A DNA stretch of 54,200 nt from a virus, in IMG/VR virus record IMGVR_UViG_3300025543_000035, positions 1 through 54,200 of that record. One strand, given 5' to 3'. Numbering within the stretch: position 1 is the first letter of the stretch; each line of letters begins with the position of its first letter. A model generated the notes under the pieces. It saw only the letters and a program-made list of their open reading frames with translations. It was not told where the DNA came from and did not search any database. A program made the translations under genes and the position numbers. Below, in pieces: positions 49,887-54,200 of the stretch.

Positions 49887-49987
49887 TCTTTCATCTCCTT
49901 ACAACATTCTTCTGCATCGTTCTTGTCGGGGAAGCCACGACCACAGTTGCCGCATTGCCATTCGCTGAATAGGTATGCGTCGGTCAT
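49883..49987 (-). CDS. 34-residue Cys-rich mini-protein
   Basis: Starts ATG 49987 behind GGAGGTGACGGC and encodes MTDAYLFSEWQCGNCGRGF, then PDKNDAEECCKEMKE. CGNC and a CC pair suggest one zinc site. Its start lies in the first of four identical 20-base junction repeats; its end overlaps the next start by 4 bases. The coding status rests on the strong ribosome site and coupling. Confidence 0.5.
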   Translation of the reverse strand: MTDAYLFSEWQCGNCGRGFPDKNDAEECCKEMKE

Positions 49988-50003
49988 GCCGTCACCTCCA
50001 CGC
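49984..50003 (-). repeat. Gene-junction repeat, copy 1 (VEVTA/start)
   Basis: Plus strand TCATGCCGTCACCTCCACGC. On the minus strand it encodes VEVTA-stop and supplies GGAGGTGA plus the ATG of the next gene. Confidence 0.85.
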
Positions 50004-50079
50004 AATCACACGATTGGCGAGATAATACAATCCAACCACATGCTATACATTCAACATAAAAATCCTCTTCTTCACTCAC
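49984..50079 (-). CDS. 31-residue Cys-rich mini-protein ending VEVTA
   Basis: Starts at GTG 50079 (overlapping the previous TGA) behind GGAGGTGACGGC and encodes MSEEEDFYVECIACGWIVLS, then RQSCDCVEVTA. Four cysteines (CIAC, CDC) suggest a zinc site. It begins and ends in junction repeats, like a cassette. Function unknown. Confidence 0.5.
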   Translation of the reverse strand: MSEEEDFYVECIACGWIVLSRQSCDCVEVTA

Positions 50080-50095
50080 GCCGTCACCTCCACGC
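50076..50095 (-). repeat. Gene-junction repeat, copy 2
   Basis: TCACGCCGTCACCTCCACGC; the next start is GTG instead of ATG. One base differs from copy 1. Confidence 0.85.
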
Positions 50096-50309
50096 CTCGT
50101 AGTTTTTCTTTCGTTTCGTCAATCTTGTTTTGAATAGCCTGTTTGTATTTCACTATACCTTCCTCCGTTATGCGATTCTCTAAATCCTTTATCCTTTGTC
50201 GTAATTGAAATCTCTTAACACTCGCTCGGACTTTCTCTCTCCCTTCGGGAGTAGCCTTGTATCGTTTGTTTGCTTCCGCTTTCTTCTCTTTGCTACTGTA
50301 TGCCATCAC
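50076..50309 (-). CDS. Small basic helical protein ending VEVTA
   Basis: 77 residues from GTG 50309 (or 76 from ATG 50306), with GGAGGTGACGGC upstream. Very helical and basic (KKAEANKRYKATPEGREKVR and VKRFQLRQRIKDLENRI). The N-terminal pattern KKAEANKRYKATPEGREK resembles a short module found beside HNH and DNA-binding domains in phage proteins; no nuclease motif is present. The C-terminal VEVTA is encoded by the shared junction repeat. Confidence 0.55.
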   Translation of the reverse strand: MMAYSSKEKKAEANKRYKATPEGREKVRASVKRFQLRQRIKDLENRITEEGIVKYKQAIQNKIDETKEKLRGVEVTA

Positions 50310-50325
50310 GCCGTCACCTCCACGC
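50306..50325 (-). repeat. Gene-junction repeat, copy 3
   Basis: TCACGCCGTCACCTCCACGC; identical to copy 2 over 20 bases; next start GTG. Confidence 0.85.
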
Positions 50326-50467
50326 TTCTGTCGGGATGATTGTTTATTTCTTCCAAGTGTTCCTTGAGCATACCGTGAGTTAATGAAAGGTCTTCAAGTA
50401 TTCGTTGTATCTGTTCCATCGCCACTTCGTAGCCTTCTGCTAATCCATCCATGTATGTTTTATTCAC
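50306..50467 (-). CDS. Small acidic protein ending VEVTA
   Basis: 53 residues from GTG 50467, which overlaps the TGA of the upstream gene, with GGAGGTGACGGC before it. Reads MNKTYMDGLAEGYEVAMEQI, then RILEDLSLTHGMLKEHLEEI, then NNHPDRSVEVTA. A longer frame to 50521 would run through the junction repeat. Helical; unknown function. Confidence 0.5.
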   Translation of the reverse strand: MNKTYMDGLAEGYEVAMEQIQRILEDLSLTHGMLKEHLEEINNHPDRSVEVTA

Positions 50468-50483
50468 GCCGTCACCTCCACGC
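50464..50483 (-). repeat. Gene-junction repeat, copy 4
   Basis: TCACGCCGTCACCTCCACGC; identical to copies 2 and 3; next start GTG. Confidence 0.85.
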
Positions 50484-51015
50484 CTTGCCACCAGTCGGGG
50501 GCAGGTGTTCCCTTCTCCCACTTGGCGAACTGTTTGGAATGGTAATAGCGACGGTATGCTTCGATAGCAAACTTAGGATAAGCATGGTACACAACCTCGC
50601 CATCGACAGGTTCAGGTCTGTACTCATCGGGCATAGCCAGTGCGAATGGTGTGAAGTCACCCATAGGTATGAGAAGAATCATCTTTAGCATTGTATGAAT
50701 CGGACCGTGACATGCGTGAACATCTACATTGTTGAAACGACGGTCATATTCTCGCAGTAATTCAACACCGTGTAAAGCAAGCCAACCAAAGTTATCACGA
50801 GAATCTCCCGCCCATACTGTGCATGGATGATGAGCGTAGCCACCCTTGTAGGGCTTACCTGCTTTGGTGAGGGGCATCTGCTCATCAGTTGCACCATGCC
50901 TACGCAGGGCTGATGCCATCATCTGTGCGACCTCGACGCACATCTTTGGAACATGCTTGTCGCAATGCATTCGTGCCGCAGTAATTGGGTTTCTATCTAA
51001 TACAAATATGTTCAT
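50464..51015 (-). CDS. Conserved phage protein, pyrimidine-dimer glycosylase-like by family name
   Basis: 183 residues; ATG 51015 follows GGAGGAAGAGGA. The start MNIFVLDRNPITAARMHCDK followed by HVPKMCVEVAQMMASALRRH and HPCTVWAGDSRDNFGWL matches a family common in tailed phages. I recall it as sometimes annotated as a pyrimidine dimer DNA glycosylase; that activity is unconfirmed here. It ends in VEVTA from the junction repeat. A DNA-repair or modification role is plausible in this context. Confidence 0.6.
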   Translation of the reverse strand: MNIFVLDRNPITAARMHCDKHVPKMCVEVAQMMASALRRHGATDEQMPLTKAGKPYKGGYAHHPCTVWAGDSRDNFGWLALHGVELLREYDRRFNNVDVHACHGPIHTMLKMILLIPMGDFTPFALAMPDEYRPEPVDGEVVYHAYPKFAIEAYRRYYHSKQFAKWEKGTPAPDWWQGVEVTA

Positions 51016-51164
51016 TCCTCTTCCTCCATCATTGTAAGATAATGTGTAATGGTATCAAGTGCTTCACTCCACAAACACATCTCTATCTCACAAAGTTGTT
51101 GAGCCTCTATGAGTTCAGCCATTGTCATGTCCTTTGCGGAGTTGCGTACGTCATCAGCACTCAT
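51012..51164 (-). CDS. 50-residue helical protein
   Basis: Starts ATG 51164, sharing the A of the upstream TAA (TAATG), and encodes MSADDVRNSAKDMTMAELIE through LTMMEEEE. Helical, acidic, with two Cys. It overlaps the start of the next gene by 4 bases. Coupling on both sides supports translation; function unknown. Confidence 0.5.
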   Translation of the reverse strand: MSADDVRNSAKDMTMAELIEAQQLCEIEMCLWSEALDTITHYLTMMEEEE

Positions 51165-51436
51165 TATTCTTCACCTTCGTCAGACATCGCTTCTAATCGC
51201 CATACTGTGTCGTGTCCTGCGATGGTACACACCATGAGGTGTTCAGGCTTCCACCCATTTTCAATTAAGTATTCAAGATTGAACTCAGGCGCACTTGATG
51301 AGTACATGACGAAGCCCCCGCTTGGAGGTTCAATCATGTCACGCATCGCCCACACTACGCTCTCGGCAATGTAGTAGTCGTCGTCGTGTTCTATTTCATA
51401 TTCCTTTTCTTCTGTTACTTCTATTGTAATTATCAT
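51164..51436 (-). CDS. Small acidic protein
   Basis: 90 residues, strongly acidic N-terminus (TIEVTEEKEYEIEHDDDYYI). The beta-rich middle (GGFVMYSSSAPEFNLEYLIE) is followed by a Trp-containing end. Start overlaps the preceding stop by 4 bases. Could mimic DNA charge, as some phage inhibitors do, but that is untested. No family recognised. Confidence 0.5.
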   Translation of the reverse strand: MIITIEVTEEKEYEIEHDDDYYIAESVVWAMRDMIEPPSGGFVMYSSSAPEFNLEYLIENGWKPEHLMVCTIAGHDTVWRLEAMSDEGEE

Positions 51437-51759
51437 TCTGATTCCTCCCCTGCTGTAAAGTGGAAAAATTGGTCGATGATAGTCCTCGCACGATGCAACT
51501 CTTCATCAGACAGACTGTATTCATAATGGAACTCATCAGCGTTGTAAGCGGTATACTCCGCCGCCCGTGTAAGGTATTGCTTTACACGCTTCTTAGATTC
51601 TAATTCCTCATCATAAATATCCCATCTATGTATCGCATGTGCCAACATTTCAGCACACCTATCCAAGTCCCACACTACGGGGTTCATTGGTATTTTCATC
51701 ATGATTGTATCATTCGTTCGTTCCGCAGGAACCCATGCTCTACCGTAACTTATACCCAT
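51433..51759 (-). CDS. Unknown helical protein
   Basis: 108 residues, beginning MGISYGRAWVPAERTNDTIM. Rich in aromatic and acidic residues in its second half (YTAYNADEFHYEYSLSDEEL). Two bases separate it from the next gene upstream. No motif recognised. Confidence 0.5.
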   Translation of the reverse strand: MGISYGRAWVPAERTNDTIMMKIPMNPVVWDLDRCAEMLAHAIHRWDIYDEELESKKRVKQYLTRAAEYTAYNADEFHYEYSLSDEELHRARTIIDQFFHFTAGEESE

Positions 51760-51761
51760 GA

Positions 51762-52223
51762 TTATCCCACCCTGTATATGTAGTACACCGTTCTATCGAC
51801 TTGTATCTGAATCTCTTCACCATCATACGTTGAGAGGAAATGCCCTCGACTATCAGATGATACTGCGTCATCAACAAAGGCATCGAAGTCTTTTATCATC
51901 GCTGTGATTACTTCGTTAGGAGAATCAAGTTTGGTGTTTTGAATTTGTTTGATTGTGTCACTATCCACACCAGTGTGTGCTTGGAGAAACGTTGGACTGA
52001 ATGCCCATACAGTTTCTTCAATGTATTCACGTACTGCTTCGTCAGCCTCTTCATCTGTGTAGACAAGGTAATCATTATCAATGTAGCCTTCCACATCTTC
52101 AAAGTCAATACTATCGAGATGGTGTGCAAGTGCCAATACCTTTGGCATATCATGTTGGTCACACATTTCTGTTGCATTGTCCCATACTCTATCTTTCATG
52201 TTGCTTGTTGTTATACTATCCAT
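51762..52223 (-). CDS. Conserved phage-type protein of unknown function
   Basis: 153 residues; ATG 52223 follows GGAAGTGAAAAT. The C-terminal signature SRGHFLSTYDGEEIQ ... YYIYRVG matches a recurrent phage family (RGHxLxxYDGEE ... YYIYR), function unknown to me. The N-terminal half is helical and acidic (DNDYLVYTDEEADEAVREYI). First gene of its operon, driven by the TATA promoter at 52251. Confidence 0.65.
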   Translation of the reverse strand: MDSITTSNMKDRVWDNATEMCDQHDMPKVLALAHHLDSIDFEDVEGYIDNDYLVYTDEEADEAVREYIEETVWAFSPTFLQAHTGVDSDTIKQIQNTKLDSPNEVITAMIKDFDAFVDDAVSSDSRGHFLSTYDGEEIQIQVDRTVYYIYRVG

Positions 52224-52250
52224 ATTTTCACTTCCTTGCTTTCACTCTTA

Positions 52251-52270
52251 TTCTCTTTGCCGATTTATAA
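52251..52270 (-). promoter_or_regulatory. Archaeal TATA promoter with shared extension (copy 1)
   Basis: Minus strand TTATAAATCGGCAAAGAGAA, followed by AAGAGTGAAAGCAAGGAAGTG. Distance to ATG 52223 is about 47 bases, longer than the other copies, leaving room for a true leader with its ribosome site. Confidence 0.85.
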
Positions 52271-52285
52271 AGGAGAGTTGCCGAA

Positions 52286-52960
52286 TCAAGCAACTCGTTG
52301 TGCAACATCTTGTATTCGCTGTTGCATAATGTTACGGGTATCAGGGTTGCGTATCGCATTCAATGCTTGTGTCATTGCATCCTCTCCCCCGTAAGTATCA
52401 AAGGAACGGCCTAAGTCCTGTTCCGTGATGTGTCCTAATGCTCTTGGGTTCTTCTCTCGTAGTGTATCGAGTTCACCTACTGATGTACCAAAGGCTGAAC
52501 CTTTGGGTGCGCCTTGCGCTCGGAAAGGACCTGCGCCCCCTACGTCCACGTAGGAGAGTTCCCCTGTCGGTCTGCGTAGTGCGTTGTCGTTATGCATACC
52601 AAGCATATCCCAATTGCTGATTGTTGCATGAGGCACGAAGTCCTGTGTGAGTTGTTGTCTATCTCTACTTACATTCATGGGTAAAGCATCTTCTTCAAAG
52701 CGGGTTAGCATTGTTGGTTGCCCCTGTATGTTCTGTAGTTGTGCTTCGGGTACTGGTACGCCGAGTTCATTGAGATATTGATTCATGTCGAATTCATTGA
52801 GTATGTGCTGTGGGTGTGCGCCTCGCTTACCGACAAAGGAACCTTGTTCTGTATCGAATCGCCTCGCCCCTGTCGAACCGCCGAGTGGAGTACCCCTATT
52901 GTTTTGAATGAAAGCAAATGCTTCATCCATTGGATTCCCCATGAAAGTATCACGCACCAT
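52286..52960 (-). CDS. Kinase-like (HipA/PI3K-fold) protein
   Basis: 224 residues. The order of motifs suggests an atypical protein-kinase fold: K45 in SFVGKRG (ATP-binding Lys), E56 in NEFDMNQYLNELGVPVPE, then the catalytic loop NWDMLGMHNDN (116-126) and D139-V-GG (metal site). This N-W-D-x-x-G-x-x-x-D-N ... D-x-G-G pattern is known in a phage family related to HipA and phosphoinositide kinases, often linked to virion or MuF-type proteins. Function is not established; a virion or early-acting kinase is possible. The phosphatase at 49126 may counter it. Confidence 0.5.
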   Translation of the reverse strand: MVRDTFMGNPMDEAFAFIQNNRGTPLGGSTGARRFDTEQGSFVGKRGAHPQHILNEFDMNQYLNELGVPVPEAQLQNIQGQPTMLTRFEEDALPMNVSRDRQQLTQDFVPHATISNWDMLGMHNDNALRRPTGELSYVDVGGAGPFRAQGAPKGSAFGTSVGELDTLREKNPRALGHITEQDLGRSFDTYGGEDAMTQALNAIRNPDTRNIMQQRIQDVAQRVA

Positions 52961-52966
52961 CTTGTA

Positions 52967-53554
52967 TTATACTTCTTCGTCTGTAGGGAAGTAAACGTCA
53001 TTTGGTTTGTTACCTATGACATCTGATAATGGTACATTCATTTGTTTAGCAATGCCCTCAAGATATTCTTTGGCATTGTTGTGAATCTCTACAACCTTTG
53101 GAGGTCGTTGATATGGGAAGGGTTCATCTTCGGGTATCAGTCCATCTAACTGTCCATCCACGAAAGCGGCGTATACGTTTTCAAAGACATACCCATCCTT
53201 GTCTAAGATGTCCCAATCCCAATTTTCCACCTTTGCATAGACTGATTTGTTACTCACATACATTGCTAATGGAATTAATGAAACCCATGATACAGGAACA
53301 TCGAATGTTTCAGCAATGTGCTCATATAATGCGTGTCCAATTAACCTTTTATCATAAGGGGTATCGAATATGAAGTCAGATTGTGCGGCGTACATCGTGT
53401 GATAATATGCCTTCTCTTCTGTGAGTTTGAGTAGATTACCCTTGAGTTTTTCAAAGAGCAGTATTGCCTTTGATAATTCTTCATGTTCAATCTTGTCTAA
53501 CGCTTTTAGCGAGACATACAGTTTACTTATCTTCTCTTCTAATATCCATTTCAT
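52967..53554 (-). CDS. Unknown protein
   Basis: 195 residues. N-terminal coiled coil (KISKLYVSLKALDKIEHEEL, AILLFEKLKGNLLKLTEEKA), then a mixed domain with conserved-looking Trp, Asp and Pro residues (VENWDWDILDKDGYVFENVY). No family recognised. The 3' end is near the kinase-like gene with a 6-base gap; the start overlaps the tandem repeat gene's stop. Confidence 0.5.
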   Translation of the reverse strand: MKWILEEKISKLYVSLKALDKIEHEELSKAILLFEKLKGNLLKLTEEKAYYHTMYAAQSDFIFDTPYDKRLIGHALYEHIAETFDVPVSWVSLIPLAMYVSNKSVYAKVENWDWDILDKDGYVFENVYAAFVDGQLDGLIPEDEPFPYQRPPKVVEIHNNAKEYLEGIAKQMNVPLSDVIGNKPNDVYFPTDEEV

Positions 53555-53814
53555 TCAATCATCTCCTTCAACCAATGCTTCCATGTATCAAGCCAATACT
53601 CAATATCTTCTTCGGGCTTTGAGAACTTCATGTCGTCAAGCATCATCTTCATTCCTTTACGCAACCGCTTGACTTCGGCTAAGAGAATTGGTGCGTCGGC
53701 CATAAGTTCTGCATCAGCATTATTGTTAGCCGACTGTATGGACATAGCCGAGCCATCGGCCTTTCGCCAACCCTTAGCAGGTGTATGTCCTACATATTTG
53801 TCTGTGTCAATCAT
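53551..53814 (-). CDS. Ea22-like small phage protein, copy A
   Basis: 87 residues: MIDTDKYVGHTPAKGW then NADAELMADAPILLAEVKRL. The pattern of an N-terminal TP-x-x-W segment followed by a D-A-x-L-x-x-x-A-P-x-L-L-A-E-V-x-R-L-R helix is common in phages (Ea22-type, function unknown). It is a tandem relative of the next gene, with the same first residues and shared DNA across the start. Ends ...KEMIE. Confidence 0.6.
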   Translation of the reverse strand: MIDTDKYVGHTPAKGWRKADGSAMSIQSANNNADAELMADAPILLAEVKRLRKGMKMMLDDMKFSKPEEDIEYWLDTWKHWLKEMIE

Positions 53815-53826
53815 TCAATCACCTTC
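53777..53826 (-). repeat. Diverged direct repeat over gene start, copy A
   Basis: About 45-50 bases (5' end GCAGGTGTATGTCC on plus) covering the start of gene copy A and the end of copy B. The second copy is at 54061-54110. A 25-base core is identical. It marks a tandem duplication. Confidence 0.7.
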
Positions 53827-54098
53827 TTCAATTCGCTTCGCCAAAATCTCCAATCCTCATCCATGTCTGTAACAATACCAGCAATTATTCCACGCAACCG
53901 CTTGACTTCTGCTAAGAGAAGTGGTGCGTCTGTGATGAGTTGTGCGTTGGCTATCTGTCCGTCATCATTATTCTCATAACCAAGGGGTTTCCCATTCGGG
54001 CCAACAAGACCCGTCTGTATCTGTCCATGACGGGGAAAATCATAATCCGCTTTCCACGGCGCAGGTGTGTGTCCTTCGTATTTGTCTGTGTCAATCAT
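53811..54098 (-). CDS. Ea22-like small phage protein, copy B
   Basis: 95 residues: MIDTDKYEGHTPAPWKADY ... ANAQLITDAPLLLAEVKRLR. Same family as copy A. The middle differs (glycine-rich QTGLVGPNGKPLG, absent from A), so the two have diverged after duplication. ATGA overlap with copy A. Ends ...KKVIE. Confidence 0.6.
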   Translation of the reverse strand: MIDTDKYEGHTPAPWKADYDFPRHGQIQTGLVGPNGKPLGYENNDDGQIANAQLITDAPLLLAEVKRLRGIIAGIVTDMDEDWRFWRSELKKVIE

Positions 54099-54110
54099 TC
54101 AATCATCACC
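54061..54110 (-). repeat. Diverged direct repeat over gene start, copy B
   Basis: Pairs with 53777-53826; differs at a few positions in the GHTPA coding region. Covers the start of gene copy B and the end of the partial edge gene. Confidence 0.7.
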
Positions 54111-54200
54111 TTCCATTCGCTTTGTTCTTCATTGCCGTACTTCACCATAACACGATGGCCTTTTTCAAGCATCCATGTTTCACAGTCTTCGTAACAACGA
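54095..54200 (-). CDS. Partial gene at right edge
   Basis: The last 34 codons of a gene that starts beyond the window: CYEDCETWMLEKGHRVMV, then KYGNEEQSEWKVMIE, stop overlapping the next ATG (ATGA). It ends MIE like copies A and B, but its visible part does not share the family pattern. Function unknown. Confidence 0.6.
   Translation of the reverse strand, partial: RCYEDCETWMLEKGHRVMVKYGNEEQSEWKVMIE

Noticed and set aside
49984-50483. CRISPR array from the four 20-base repeats
   Set aside because: Spacing is 92-230 bases, the repeats form gene ends and starts, and no cas genes are near.
1-54200. tRNA genes, integrase or transposase
   Set aside because: No cloverleaf-like sequence, tyrosine/serine recombinase signature or inverted-repeat element was recognised; only reading by eye, so short tRNA-like genes could be missed.

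Overview
The window looks like part of the genome of a head-tailed double-stranded DNA virus of an archaeon, most likely a magrovirus-like virus of marine Group II Euryarchaeota. Three things support this. The replication genes are all of archaeal type: family B DNA polymerase, PCNA-like clamp, RFC small subunit, a PriS-PriL primase, a RecA/RadA-like ATPase, an XPF/ERCC4 nuclease, a Cas4-like nuclease and a PC4-like protein. A group II chaperonin (thermosome) is present. The leftward genes are preceded by archaeal TATA promoters. Genes are densely packed with 1-20 base overlaps and strong GGAGG/GGTGAT ribosome binding sites. No tRNA, CRISPR array, transposon or integrase was seen. The virus assignment rests on gene content, not on a database match.

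Region 1 (2-26353, plus strand) is the tail module. It holds a tail tube-like protein cut by the left edge, a SAP-domain protein, a tail assembly chaperone pair joined by a -1 ribosomal frameshift, a short tape measure protein, a probable distal tail protein, one giant 5668-residue fibre/adhesin-like protein, a small basic protein, a baseplate-hub-like protein, a small tail protein, an 808-residue tail fibre ending in a C1q-like domain, and two tiny ORFs, the last a single membrane segment. Capsid, portal and terminase genes are not here and presumably lie to the left.

Region 2 (26340-42146, minus strand) is the replication and folding module: zinc ribbon, thermosome, DEDD exonuclease, P-loop ATPase, ERCC4 nuclease, primase, Cas4-like nuclease, MazG-like protein, several small zinc proteins, PolB, PCNA, RadA-like ATPase, OB-fold protein and RFC. 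Region 3 (41775-54200, minus strand) is an accessory module of mostly small genes. It includes PC4, DUF932, an amino-methyltransferase, a C5-cytosine methyltransferase, a tyrosine/dual-specificity phosphatase, a kinase-like protein, many zinc ribbons and two sets of duplicated gene junctions.

The minus strand is divided into operons by six near-identical promoters carrying TTATAAATCGGCAAAGAGAA, at 52251, 48459, 47610, 41761, 37881 and 30051. They start respectively the far accessory operon, a three-gene operon, the methyltransferase/DUF932/PC4 operon, the RFC-SSB-RadA operon, the PCNA-PolB-primase-nuclease operon and the helicase-exonuclease-chaperonin operon. The most notable observations are the complete -1 frameshift signal, the 17-kb gene, the extended shared promoter, the four identical VEVTA gene junctions, and the PolB with an AGHTDS motif C.
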